From DASQPR01 sp963797605 (lineage in GTDB: Bacteria > Actinomycetota > Actinomycetes > Mycobacteriales > Micromonosporaceae), in the NCBI GenBank assembly GCA_963797605.1, contig CAWCPX010000008.1, positions 186,001-250,000 of the forward strand: a stretch of DNA of 64,000 bases, read 5' to 3'. Positions 18,885 through 27,610 of this stretch are shown in pieces (position 1 is the stretch's first letter; each line of letters opens with the position of its first letter). Both the position numbers and the translations under genes were made by a program. The notes under the pieces were generated by a model. It did not search any database and was not told the DNA's origin. It worked only from the letters and a program-made list of their open reading frames with translations.

Positions 18885-20150
18885 ATGACTTTCCGCACCA
18901 GATTCGCGCCGGCGACAGCCGCCGCGACCTTTGCGGCCCTCGGGGCGCTCCTGCTGAGCGGATGCTCGACATCCACAGCGCACTGGACGGCGACGCCCGG
19001 CTCCTCGGGTGCGCCGAGCGTGTCCGGCGCACCGTCCGCGTCCGGTGGTGGTTCCACCGGTTCAGCCGCCATCGCGATCACCCCCGCGTCGGCGGCGACC
19101 GGAGTTGCCCCGGCGACGAAGGTCACCGTTGCCGCGAGCGGCGGCGCGACCGTGACCGCGGTCACCGTCAGCAACGGCAAAACGGAGGTGGCGGGCACCC
19201 TCGCCGCCGATGGCACGACCTGGAAATCCACTGGCAAACTCGCCTTCAACACGAAATACACCGTGACCGTGACGTCGTCGGGCAGCAAGCAGGCGACCAC
19301 GACGAGCACGTTCACCACCGCCAAGGCGACGAAGACCATCGGTCTCACGCTGCAGGCCAACAAGCTCAACGCGCTGAAAGACGGCGGCACCTACGGTGTC
19401 GGCCAGGTGGCGATCGTCAACTTCCACAGCTCGATCGCGAAAGCCGATCGGGCCGCCGCCGTCGCCGCGCTGACGGTCACGTCGACCCCCGCGGTCGAGG
19501 GCAAGTGGCACTGGGTCAGCTCGACAGAGGTCGACTACCGTCCGGAGAAATACTGGGCGACCGGCACGACGGTCGCGATCTCCGCGAACACCTATGGCGT
19601 CCACTTCGGCGGCGGTGTTTACGGCGCGACCAACGCGCACGCCACCATCAAGATCGGTGACTCGCACATCGCGATCGCCGACTACAAGACGCACCGCATG
19701 AAGGTCTACATCAACGGCGTACTCGCCCGCACGGTGAAGGTCAGCCTGGGCATGGGCGGCTCCACGACCGGCGCCCAGGGCCAGCACGTCAACTACTGGA
19801 CGCGTAACGGTCCGCACATCGTGCTCGACAAGTCCCCGGTCGTGACGATGTCGTCCGCGTCATACGGCGTGTCCGACAAGTCATCCCCGTTCTACTACGC
19901 GCCGGAGACGGTCCGCGACGACGTGCACATCTCCTACAGCGGCGAATACGTGCACCTGCGCACGTGGTCGGTCAACCAGATCGGCGTCAAGAACACGTCG
20001 CACGGCTGCGTCAACGTGGGCATCGCCGACGCGATGTACATGTACAACCTGCTGCGCCCGGGCGACATCGTCGACATAACCGGTTCCCCGGTGACGATCG
20101 GCTTCGACACGACCCAGGCCGACTGGGAAGTTCCGTGGTCGCAGTGGTGA
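18885..20150 (+). CDS. L,D-transpeptidase lipoprotein (YkuD domain)
   Basis: The 421-residue protein begins with a lipoprotein signal peptide ending LLLSGC (Cys27). A Ser/Gly/Ala-rich linker, one Ig-like domain (about residues 65-150) and a second beta domain with VEGKWHWVSSTEVDYRPEKYW follow. The catalytic YkuD domain carries the HGCVN motif with the nucleophile Cys near residue 374. Such Ldt enzymes make 3-3 cross-links in peptidoglycan on the outer face of the membrane, and the layout matches mycobacterial LdtMt2-like proteins. A strong terminator follows 11 bases after the stop. Confidence 0.93.
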   Translation: MTFRTRFAPATAAATFAALGALLLSGCSTSTAHWTATPGSSGAPSVSGAPSASGGGSTGSAAIAITPASAATGVAPATKVTVAASGGATVTAVTVSNGKTEVAGTLAADGTTWKSTGKLAFNTKYTVTVTSSGSKQATTTSTFTTAKATKTIGLTLQANKLNALKDGGTYGVGQVAIVNFHSSIAKADRAAAVAALTVTSTPAVEGKWHWVSSTEVDYRPEKYWATGTTVAISANTYGVHFGGGVYGATNAHATIKIGDSHIAIADYKTHRMKVYINGVLARTVKVSLGMGGSTTGAQGQHVNYWTRNGPHIVLDKSPVVTMSSASYGVSDKSSPFYYAPETVRDDVHISYSGEYVHLRTWSVNQIGVKNTSHGCVNVGIADAMYMYNLLRPGDIVDITGSPVTIGFDTTQADWEVPWSQW

Positions 20151-20161
20151 TGACGAGATGA

Positions 20162-20195
20162 AAAAAGGCCCGGTCCACGCGGACCGGGCCTTTTT
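20162..20195. terminator. Bidirectional intrinsic terminator
   Basis: A perfect 15-bp stem (AAAAAGGCCCGGTCC and its complement) around a 4-base ACGC loop, with A and T runs on the two sides. It lies between the converging transpeptidase and dioxygenase genes. Confidence 0.95.
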
Positions 20196-20204
20196 CGTGA
20201 CGGT

Positions 20205-21116
20205 TCAGCGTAGCCAGGGGATCGCCCGGTCGAGTTGACCGCGCGCCTTGAGCTCCTTGCGCAGCGGGATCTCCTCGTCGACGTAGCCGTCCCAGCCGAC
20301 ACCCCAGTAGTTGGCGGTGTGCGAGCCCTCACCGACGAGCTGACGCTGCACCGGCGTGCGGTTGGCCCACCACGCGCCGTCCTTGTCGACGTGCAGCTCG
20401 TCGAGCGGCCGGATCCACCGGTACGTGTACCCGACGAACAAGATCTTGCGGGTGATGTCCGACAGGTTCGTCGAGCGCGAGTGCCACTGGCGGCGGTCGA
20501 AGATGAACGCGTCACCGGGGTTCGCCGTGATCTCCAGCGTGCCCTCCGGGTCGGGGTTGTGCACCGACAGGTCGGCCGGCCGGGGGAGCGAGTTCTTCAG
20601 GTGACTGCCAGGGATGACCTTCGTCGCACCGCGACCTGTTTCGGACATGTCAGACAGGATGTACGCGACCTTGAGCGAGAACATCGGCCTCGGCAGGTTC
20701 GGGTCGAGCGTCTCCGGGTCGGAGTTCTGCCGGTAACCGTCCTGGTGCCAACCCCAGTAGGGCTTCTCCGGCTCCAGCGCCGGCGGCGTGACGTCGAGGT
20801 GGTTGTGGTGGCTGTAGATGTTCCAGCCGGCCATGCCCCACATGTAGGGGAAGGTCGTCGGATGCGTCAGTAGCTGCCCGAACAGCTCGTCGCGGTCGAG
20901 GAACCCGAGAAGGTGCAGCGATCCGTCTTTCTTGACGTTGCCCTTCGCGGTCTCTTCGGCGTGCACGCGGTCAACGGCCTCTTCGAGGGCGGCCCGGTGG
21001 TCTTCGGTGAGCACGTTGCGGAGCAGCATGAAGCCCTGGTCGAGGAACTCCTTGCGGGCGACATCGGTGATGGGCTCATAGCCCGTCAGGTCGCCATAGT
21101 CGAATGCGGACGACAT
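20205..21116 (-). CDS. Phytanoyl-CoA dioxygenase (PhyH) family protein
   Basis: A 303-residue Fe(II)/2-oxoglutarate dioxygenase. The metal-binding HxD is in GWHQDGYRQ (about residue 124) and the distal His in DRRQWHSRST (about residue 208), with ARG-like RKILFVGYTYRW following for 2-oxoglutarate. GRGATKVIPGSH is typical of PhyH proteins. The ATG at 21116 follows GGGAG; an upstream in-frame extension has no such site. The substrate is unknown: the family hydroxylates acyl-CoAs, ectoine and many secondary metabolites, and no biosynthetic neighbours give a clue. Confidence 0.85.
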   Translation of the reverse strand: MSSAFDYGDLTGYEPITDVARKEFLDQGFMLLRNVLTEDHRAALEEAVDRVHAEETAKGNVKKDGSLHLLGFLDRDELFGQLLTHPTTFPYMWGMAGWNIYSHHNHLDVTPPALEPEKPYWGWHQDGYRQNSDPETLDPNLPRPMFSLKVAYILSDMSETGRGATKVIPGSHLKNSLPRPADLSVHNPDPEGTLEITANPGDAFIFDRRQWHSRSTNLSDITRKILFVGYTYRWIRPLDELHVDKDGAWWANRTPVQRQLVGEGSHTANYWGVGWDGYVDEEIPLRKELKARGQLDRAIPWLR

Positions 21117-21195
21117 TATTCTCCCGTTTCGGTGGGTCCCCAACACGAACGTGAAACACGGTACCGGATGTATGCCCAGGTAACGAAGGGCCGAA

Positions 21196-21222
21196 GGGCC
21201 CGGCACACAGAGTGCCGGGCCC
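21196..21222 (-). terminator. Hairpin after aceE
   Basis: GGGCCCGGCAC (21196-21206) and GTGCCGGGCCC (21212-21222) form a perfect 11-bp stem with a 5-base loop, 16 bases beyond the aceE stop. No long T-run follows. Confidence 0.65.
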
Positions 21223-21237
21223 GTCACATCACCTAAC

Positions 21238-23985
21238 TCAGGAGTCGCCGCCGGTCTCGCCCACCGGGGCGGCCGTGACGTCGTCGATCGCGTACTTCGT
21301 CGCCGCATCCGCCGGAGCCGATGTCGGCACGAGACCGCGCCGGGCCAGCTGGCTCAGCGTCGCGACCACGATCGACTCGGCGTCGACCCGGAAGTGACGC
21401 CGCAGCGCGTGCCGGGTGTCGGACATCCCGAACCCGTCGGTGCCGAGTGACGTGTAGTCACCGGGAACCCATCGGGAGATCAGGTCCGGGACGGCCCGCA
21501 TGTAGTCGGACACCGCGACGACCGGGCCCTCCGTGTCGCCGAGAGCAGCCGTGACGAACGGAACCTTCGCCTGCTCGCCCGGGTGCAACAGGTTGAACTC
21601 CTCACATTCGACCGCGTCGCGCCGCAGTTCGGTCCACGAGGTCGCCGACCACACGTCGGCCGTGACACCCCAGTCGGCCGCGAGCAGATCCTGCGCCTTG
21701 AGCGCCCACTGCAACCCGACACCGGACGCGAGGATCTGCGCCTTCGGCGCACCCTCCGGCCCGGAACCCGCCTTGAAGCGGTAGAGCCCCTTGAGCAGCC
21801 CCGGCACGTCGACGTCAGCCGGCTCCGGCACCTGCAGCAGCGGCTCGTTGTAGAGCGTCAGGTAGTAGTAGATGTTCTCCGGATCATCGCCGTACATGCG
21901 CCGGAGACCGTCTTGCACGATGTACGCCGTCTCGAACGCATACGCCGGGTCGTAGCCCACCACGGCCGGGTTCGTGGCCGCGATCAGGTGCGAGTGCCCG
22001 TCCTCGTGCTGCAGGCCCTCACCATTGAGCGTGGTGCGGCCGGCCGTGGCACCGAGCACGAACCCGCGCGCCATCTGGTCGGCGGCGGCCCAGAGCCCGT
22101 CGGCTGTCCGCTGGAACCCGAACATCGAGTAGAAGATGTAGAGCGGGATCATCGGCTCGTCGTGCGTGGCATAGGAGGTGCCGGCGGCCGTGAACGACGC
22201 GACCGAACCGACCTCGTTGATGCCCTCGTGCAGGATCTGGCCGCTCGTGGCCTCTTTGTAGGACAGGAACAGGTCACGGTCGACCGGCGTGTAGTTCTGC
22301 CCGTGCGGCGAGTAGATCTTCGCCGTCGGGAAGAGCGAGTCCATGCCGAACGTGCGCGCCTCGTCGGGAATGATCGGCACCCAGCGAGCCCCGAACGTCT
22401 TGTCCCGCATCAGGTCTTTCAGCAGGCGTACGAATGCCATCGTGGTGGCGATCTTCTGCTTGCCGGAGCCCTTCTTCGAGTCCGCGTACGCGGCGTCGCC
22501 CGGCAGTTCCAGCTTCTTCGACGAGGCCGGCCGACGGGTCGGAATCGAACCGCCCAGCGCCCGCCGCCGCTCGAACATGTACTGCATCTCGTCGGATTTC
22601 TCGTCCGGCCGGAAGTACGGCGGCAGGTACGGGTTCTCCTCCAGCGCCGAGTCCGGAATATCGAGGTAGAGGCGGTCGCGGAAGCCCTTGAGGTCGTCGA
22701 GGGTCAGCTTCTTCATCTGGTGCGTGGCGTTGCGGCCCTCGAAGTGCGAGCCGAGCGTCCAGCCCTTGACCGTCTTCGCCAGGATCACCGTTGGCTGGCC
22801 GGTGTGGTTCACCGCCGCCTGGTAGGCCGCGTAGAGCTTGCGATAGTCGTGCCCGCCCCGCTTGAGGTTCCAGATCTGGTCGTCGGTGAAGCCCTCGACC
22901 ATCTTGCGGGTGCGCGGGTCGCGACCGAAGAAGTGCTCACGTACGTAGGCGCCGTCTTCGGCCTTGTAGGTCTGATAATCGCCGTCGGGCGTCACGTTCA
23001 TCAGGTTGACCAGCGCACCATCGGTGTCGGCGGCGAGTAGCGGGTCCCACTCCCGGCCCCAGACGACCTTGATCACGTTCCAGCCGGCGCCCCGGAAGAA
23101 CGCTTCCAGCTCCTGCATGACCTTGCCGTTGCCGCGGACCGGCCCGTCGAGGCGCTGCAGGTTGCAGTTGATCACGAACGTCAGGTTGTCGAGCTCCTCG
23201 CGAGCCGCCACCCCGATCGCGCCGAGCGTCTCCGGCTCGTCCATCTCGCCGTCGCCGAGGAACGACCATACGTGCTGCTGTGACGTGTCCTTGATGCCGC
23301 GGTTGTGCAGGTAGCGGTTGAACCGCGCCTGGTAGATCGCGTTGAGGCCGCCGAGGCCCATCGAGACCGTCGGGAACTCCCAGAAGTCGGGCATGAGCCG
23401 CGGGTGCGGGTAGGACGGCAGGCCGCCACCCGGGTGCGACAACTCCTGCCGGAACCCGTCGAGCTGGTGCTCGCTGAGCCGGCCTTCGAGGTAGGCGCGA
23501 GCGTACATGCCCGGGGAAGCGTGCCCCTGGTAGTAGATCTGGTCGCCGCCGCCGGGGTGGTTCTTGCCACGGAAGAAGTGGTTGAAACCGACCTCGTAGA
23601 GCGAGGCTGAACTCGCGTAGGTCGAGATGTGACCGCCGACACCGATGCCCGGCCGCTGCGCCCGGTGCACGAGCATGGCCGCGTTCCACCGGATGTAGGC
23701 CCGGATCCGCCGCTCGACGTGCTCGTCACCGGGGAACCAGGGCTCCGACTCCGGCGGGATCGTGTTGATGTAGTCGGTGGTCGTCAGCGGTGGCACACCG
23801 ACCTGTCGTTCCCGGGCGCGTTCGAGCAGCCGAAGCATCACATAGCGGGCACGCTTCGGGCCGCGCTCGTCGATGATGCCGTCGAGGGAGTCGACCCATT
23901 CGGTCGTCTCCTCGGGATCGATGTCGGGAAGCTGGCTCGGCAAGCCATCGCTGATCACCGGGCGCTTGCGCTCCGAAGTGGCCAC
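21238..23985 (-). CDS. aceE: Pyruvate dehydrogenase E1 component, homodimeric type
   Basis: At 915 residues this matches AceE, the thiamine-diphosphate E1 that decarboxylates pyruvate for the pyruvate dehydrogenase complex. Recognisable blocks include HISTYASSASLYEVGFNHFF, the diphosphate-binding FLGDGEMDEPETLGAI with NLTFVINCNLQRLDGPVRGN, GWTLGSHFEGRNATHQMKKL and the C-terminal SDYMRAVPDLI and LGTDGFGMSDTR. The frame is unbroken. The GTG at 23985 follows GAGGAA. A perfect 14-bp palindrome lies 115 bases upstream and may be an operator. No E2 or E3 gene is in the window. Confidence 0.96.
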   Translation of the reverse strand: MATSERKRPVISDGLPSQLPDIDPEETTEWVDSLDGIIDERGPKRARYVMLRLLERARERQVGVPPLTTTDYINTIPPESEPWFPGDEHVERRIRAYIRWNAAMLVHRAQRPGIGVGGHISTYASSASLYEVGFNHFFRGKNHPGGGDQIYYQGHASPGMYARAYLEGRLSEHQLDGFRQELSHPGGGLPSYPHPRLMPDFWEFPTVSMGLGGLNAIYQARFNRYLHNRGIKDTSQQHVWSFLGDGEMDEPETLGAIGVAAREELDNLTFVINCNLQRLDGPVRGNGKVMQELEAFFRGAGWNVIKVVWGREWDPLLAADTDGALVNLMNVTPDGDYQTYKAEDGAYVREHFFGRDPRTRKMVEGFTDDQIWNLKRGGHDYRKLYAAYQAAVNHTGQPTVILAKTVKGWTLGSHFEGRNATHQMKKLTLDDLKGFRDRLYLDIPDSALEENPYLPPYFRPDEKSDEMQYMFERRRALGGSIPTRRPASSKKLELPGDAAYADSKKGSGKQKIATTMAFVRLLKDLMRDKTFGARWVPIIPDEARTFGMDSLFPTAKIYSPHGQNYTPVDRDLFLSYKEATSGQILHEGINEVGSVASFTAAGTSYATHDEPMIPLYIFYSMFGFQRTADGLWAAADQMARGFVLGATAGRTTLNGEGLQHEDGHSHLIAATNPAVVGYDPAYAFETAYIVQDGLRRMYGDDPENIYYYLTLYNEPLLQVPEPADVDVPGLLKGLYRFKAGSGPEGAPKAQILASGVGLQWALKAQDLLAADWGVTADVWSATSWTELRRDAVECEEFNLLHPGEQAKVPFVTAALGDTEGPVVAVSDYMRAVPDLISRWVPGDYTSLGTDGFGMSDTRHALRRHFRVDAESIVVATLSQLARRGLVPTSAPADAATKYAIDDVTAAPVGETGGDS

Positions 23986-24099
23986 AGGCGTTCCTCGTCT
24001 ATCTTGTCAGGGTCGCGGCGCGGATGGCACCGGTGTCCATCCTGCCTCCCTTGGCCACCGCGCGTCACCTCGGCAGGGCCTGACAGCGACGTCGGACAC

Positions 24100-24113
24100 T
24101 TACCGATCGGTAA
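24100..24113. promoter_or_regulatory. Perfect 14-bp palindrome, TetR-type operator candidate
   Basis: TTACCGATCGGTAA lies in the divergent region between aceE and the S9 peptidase. Perfect short palindromes of the TACCG...CGGTA type are common TetR-family operators. It could control either gene. Confidence 0.5.
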
Positions 24114-24267
24114 CAGAAAACCGCAAAAACCATCAAACCATGCTTTAGATGGTACGGCCGACGCTCGCGTCCGTGGTCGGATGGCGAGTGTCACGAACCA
24201 ATGGCGCCGTCAGGTTCCGTCGTTTCCGGTGCGGGTTCGGGTGTGACAGATGTGAGAAGGTGTCCCG

Positions 24268-26136
24268 ATGGAACTTGGGCTCGAGCAGCTTCTCGCCGTA
24301 CCCGTGTACAGATCGTTCGATGTCGACGCCGACGGCCGGGTGCTCGCCGGCACCGATCAACGGGGATCCATGCAGCTCATCGAGATCGCACCGACCGGTG
24401 AGATCACCGAACTCACCGCGCTGCCTGGCGCCTGCAAGGGCAGATACGTCCCCGGTCGGCGCGCCGTCGTCGTCTCCCACGACGAGGGCGGCAACGAGAA
24501 CACCCAGCTGTCCCTGCTGCCGCTCGACGGCTCGATCGACGGGCCGGCCGGTCTCGACGACTTGACACCGATCGTTCGCGATAGCCGATTTGTCCATAAT
24601 CTGATGTTCGTGCAGCCGGACCGGATCGGATACTCGACCAACCGTCGCAACCGGGTCGATTTCGACGTCATCGTGCACGACCTGACCACCGGCACCGAGA
24701 TCGTCGCGTTCGACGGTGGCAGTCACGTCTCCGAGGCCGCGCTGTCTCCCGACGGGCGGTCTCTCGCCATGATCGTCGCGGCGGCGCAGCCGATGTCCGG
24801 TCAGATCCTCCTGGTCGACGTCGATCTCCCAGCCGATCACCCGGGCGGCGCCGCGGGCGAGGTCCAGCCGGCGGCGGATCGCGTCCGCGAGATCACCGGT
24901 CCCGAGGAGCACGCCGCGTTCGAGACACTCACGTGGCTGCCGACCGGCGATGCCTTCATCGTGACCACCAACCGGGAGCGCGACCTGATGGCCGTCGCCC
25001 GCGTCGTCGCCAGCACCGGCGACCTCACGTGGCTCGCCACCGACGACTGGCACGACATCGCCGGGTTCCTTTCCCCCGATGGTGCGCTGCTGTTCGTCGA
25101 GACCAACGACGACGGCGCCTCGACGCTGGCCGTGCACGACGGTGCGACCGGTGACCACCTACGCGATGTCCCGCTGCCGACGGCCGGCACGGTGACCGGG
25201 AACCCGCTGCCCGATCCGCAGTGGTCGCCCGACTCGCGTTCGATCGTCGTCTCGATCAGCGGCAGCGACGTGCCCGGCGACGTCGCGCGCATCGACGCCG
25301 AAACCGGCACGTGCACGGTGCTCACCCGATCGGGTGAGGCGCTGCAGGGCGAGAAACTGGCGTCGCCCGAGCCCCACCGCATTCCGACTCCCGACGGTGA
25401 ACAGATCCCCGCGTTCGTCTACCGGCCGGGTGCCGACGCCGCGACATCGGCGGCCGGAGCGTCGGTCGTTTTCATCCACGGTGGGCCCGAGGGCCAGTCG
25501 AAGCGCAACTACAACCCGTTCGTGCAGGCGCTCGCCCAGGCCGGCTACACCGTCATCGTGCCCAACGTGCGGGGCTCCGTCGGCTACGGCAAGCGGTGGT
25601 ACTCGCTCGACGACGTCGGTCTGCGCCTCGACTCGGTAGCCGACCTCGCCTCGATCCACACGTACCTGCCGACGCTCGGTCTCGATCCCCGTCGCGCCGC
25701 GCTCTACGGCGGTTCCTACGGCGGCTACATGGTCCTCGCCGGCGTCGCGTTCCAGCCCGACCTGTGGGCGGCCGGCGTCGACATCGTGGGCATTTCGTCG
25801 CTCGTGACGTTCCTGGAGAACACCGCGCCCTACCGCCGTGGCGTCCGTGAACGCGAATACGGCAGCCTCGACACCGACCGCGAGTTCCTTGAAATGGCCT
25901 CGCCGTTGACGCGGATCAACGACATCCGGGCTCCGTTGTTCGTCATCCACGGCGCCAACGACCCACGGGTGCCGGTTTCCGAAGCCCACCAATTGCACGC
26001 CGCGCTCACCGGCAACGGTGTCGAATGCGAGCTGCTCGTGTTCGGCGACGAGGGCCACGGCCTGGCGAAACGCGCCAACCGCCTGGACGCCTACCCGAAA
26101 GCGTTCGCGTTCCTCGCCCGCCACCTGGCCCGCTGA
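24268..26136 (+). CDS. S9 family serine peptidase (acylaminoacyl-/prolyl-oligopeptidase type)
   Basis: 622 residues with an N-terminal beta-propeller (about 1-360, repeated S.DGRSLAM-type blades) and a C-terminal alpha/beta-hydrolase domain. The catalytic Ser is in YGGSYGGYMVL (near residue 480), the Asp in HGANDPRVPVSEA (near 564) and the His in DEGHGLAKRANR (near 596). The oxyanion motif HGGPEGQSKRNYNP is present. No signal peptide, so it is probably cytoplasmic and cleaves short peptides. The ATG at 24268 follows GAGAAGGTG. It is read alone, and a hairpin separates it from the converging ROK gene. Confidence 0.92.
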   Translation: MELGLEQLLAVPVYRSFDVDADGRVLAGTDQRGSMQLIEIAPTGEITELTALPGACKGRYVPGRRAVVVSHDEGGNENTQLSLLPLDGSIDGPAGLDDLTPIVRDSRFVHNLMFVQPDRIGYSTNRRNRVDFDVIVHDLTTGTEIVAFDGGSHVSEAALSPDGRSLAMIVAAAQPMSGQILLVDVDLPADHPGGAAGEVQPAADRVREITGPEEHAAFETLTWLPTGDAFIVTTNRERDLMAVARVVASTGDLTWLATDDWHDIAGFLSPDGALLFVETNDDGASTLAVHDGATGDHLRDVPLPTAGTVTGNPLPDPQWSPDSRSIVVSISGSDVPGDVARIDAETGTCTVLTRSGEALQGEKLASPEPHRIPTPDGEQIPAFVYRPGADAATSAAGASVVFIHGGPEGQSKRNYNPFVQALAQAGYTVIVPNVRGSVGYGKRWYSLDDVGLRLDSVADLASIHTYLPTLGLDPRRAALYGGSYGGYMVLAGVAFQPDLWAAGVDIVGISSLVTFLENTAPYRRGVREREYGSLDTDREFLEMASPLTRINDIRAPLFVIHGANDPRVPVSEAHQLHAALTGNGVECELLVFGDEGHGLAKRANRLDAYPKAFAFLARHLAR

Positions 26137-26241
26137 CGACCCCTTCCGCCGCCGCCCGGCACCGATGCTTCGCGGTAGCCGGGGATGAATCCGAAATGTC
26201 GCCTACGCAACCCGGGCACCGAGTGGATCATGGTGAATTGT

Positions 26242-26257
26242 GGTTGCCGGGGCAACC
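26242..26257. terminator. Short GC-rich hairpin between converging genes
   Basis: GGTTGCC and GGCAACC (26242-26257) are adjacent inverted repeats, about 105 bases after the peptidase stop. The loop is tiny and no T-run follows, so terminator function is plausible rather than clear. Confidence 0.4.
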
Positions 26258-26301
26258 CTGAATCATCAAGGTCGCCTCGAAGAACGCCCGTGAGCGGGCA
26301 T

Positions 26302-27600
26302 TCAGCGGGACAACGGATCTGCGAGCACTCGGCTGAACGCGAGTTCGGCGGCGCCGATCAAGGCACCGTCGTCGCCGAGATCCGGCGTGCACAGGCGCAG
26401 GTGTTCCCGGCATGCGGGGAGCGCGTTGCGGTCGATCCGGCTCTGCACTTCGGTGGCGCCGGCTTGGAAGACTTCGCGGAGCGTACCGCCGAAAATGACC
26501 GTGTCTGGATTGAAGATGTTGACCAGGTTGGCGACGCCGAAGCCGAGCCATTCGGCGACGTGGCGCACGGCCTCCTGGGCGCGGGCGTCGCCACGCTGGG
26601 CCGCGTCGACGACGGCGAGGATGCCGTCTCGGCCGGTGCCGCTGCGGTCGGCGGCTCGTAGTAGCGCGTGTTCGCCGATCTCGGTTTCCCAGCATCCCCG
26701 GGATCCGCAGCCGCAGGGGCGTCCGCCGGGGTTGACGACGATGTGACCGACCTCGCCGCCGTAGCCCCCGTGCCCCGCGATGAGCCGGCCGCCGGCGATG
26801 ATGCCGCCACCGATGCCGACGTCGCCGTGCAGGTAGATGACGTTGTCGGTGTCCACCGCCGCGCCCCGGACGTGTTCGGCGAGCGCGGCCAGATCGGCGG
26901 TGTTGCCGATGGAGATGGCCGGCACGGGACCGGCCTCGGCGGCCGACGCGGCCTCGGCGGACGACGCGGGCGAGGTGGGTGACGCGGGCGAGGTGGGTGA
27001 CGCGGGCGACGTGGGCGACGTGGGCGGGGAGTTCAGGGCGGTCGGTTCGACGACGATGCCGGCGAGCGCTTCCGCGATCGGTTCGTCGACCCAGCCGATG
27101 TGGGGGCCGAGGCGCACCATGCCGTCTTCCCGGCGAACCATGGCACCGACGGCCACGCCGCTGCCGATACATACGGCTTCCGGTGGCGTACCCCGCTGCA
27201 TCTGTTGCACGAAGGCCGCGAGGGGCGCGAGCGTTTCGGCGGGCGTCGCGTCGCCTCGGCCCCGGACCGTTTCCCGGCGATCGAGGATCACGCCGCCGAG
27301 TCCGATGCGGGCGGCGACGAGGCGGTCCACGCTGATCATGAACGCGTACGCGTAGACGCGCTGGGATTCGGGGCGCACGACGAGGGACGGTCGCCCGGCG
27401 CGGCCCCGGTCGCTCGGGAGTTCTTCGCGCACCAGGCCGGCGCCCACGAGGTCGGCGGTGAGGGCGCCGATCGTCGACCGGTTGAGGCCGAGTTTCGTGG
27501 TGAGTTCGGCCCGCGACGCGGCTCCGCCGACATGCACCAGGCGCAGCAGGGCACCCAGATTCTGCCGGCGGACGTCTTCCTGGCTCGGGCCAGCCCGCAT
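26302..27600 (-). CDS. ROK family transcriptional regulator of the adjacent sugar operon
   Basis: An N-terminal winged helix (LGALLRLVHVGGAASRAELTTKLGLNRSTIGALTADLVGAGLV) is followed by a ROK sugar-kinase-like domain with GDVGIGGGIIAGGRLIAGHGGYGGEVGHI and the zinc-site region NPGGRPCGCGSRGCWE. It matches XylR/NagC-type repressors that bind a sugar or sugar phosphate. An unusual TSPASP hexapeptide repeat interrupts the ROK domain after PTALNSPP. I choose the ATG at 27600; a TTG six bases upstream is also possible. It starts 11 bases after the permease stop, so it is the last gene of the operon it probably controls. Confidence 0.88.
   Translation of the reverse strand: MRAGPSQEDVRRQNLGALLRLVHVGGAASRAELTTKLGLNRSTIGALTADLVGAGLVREELPSDRGRAGRPSLVVRPESQRVYAYAFMISVDRLVAARIGLGGVILDRRETVRGRGDATPAETLAPLAAFVQQMQRGTPPEAVCIGSGVAVGAMVRREDGMVRLGPHIGWVDEPIAEALAGIVVEPTALNSPPTSPTSPASPTSPASPTSPASSAEAASAAEAGPVPAISIGNTADLAALAEHVRGAAVDTDNVIYLHGDVGIGGGIIAGGRLIAGHGGYGGEVGHIVVNPGGRPCGCGSRGCWETEIGEHALLRAADRSGTGRDGILAVVDAAQRGDARAQEAVRHVAEWLGFGVANLVNIFNPDTVIFGGTLREVFQAGATEVQSRIDRNALPACREHLRLCTPDLGDDGALIGAAELAFSRVLADPLSR
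26963..27016. repeat. 18-bp tandem repeat inside the ROK gene
   Basis: GACGCGGGCGAGGTGGGT occurs twice perfectly (26963-26998), followed by a third copy with two changes. On the coding strand each unit encodes a Thr-Ser-Pro-Ala-Ser-Pro hexapeptide, so copy-number changes stay in frame. Confidence 0.85.
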
Positions 27601-27610
27601 TCGCAAGAGC

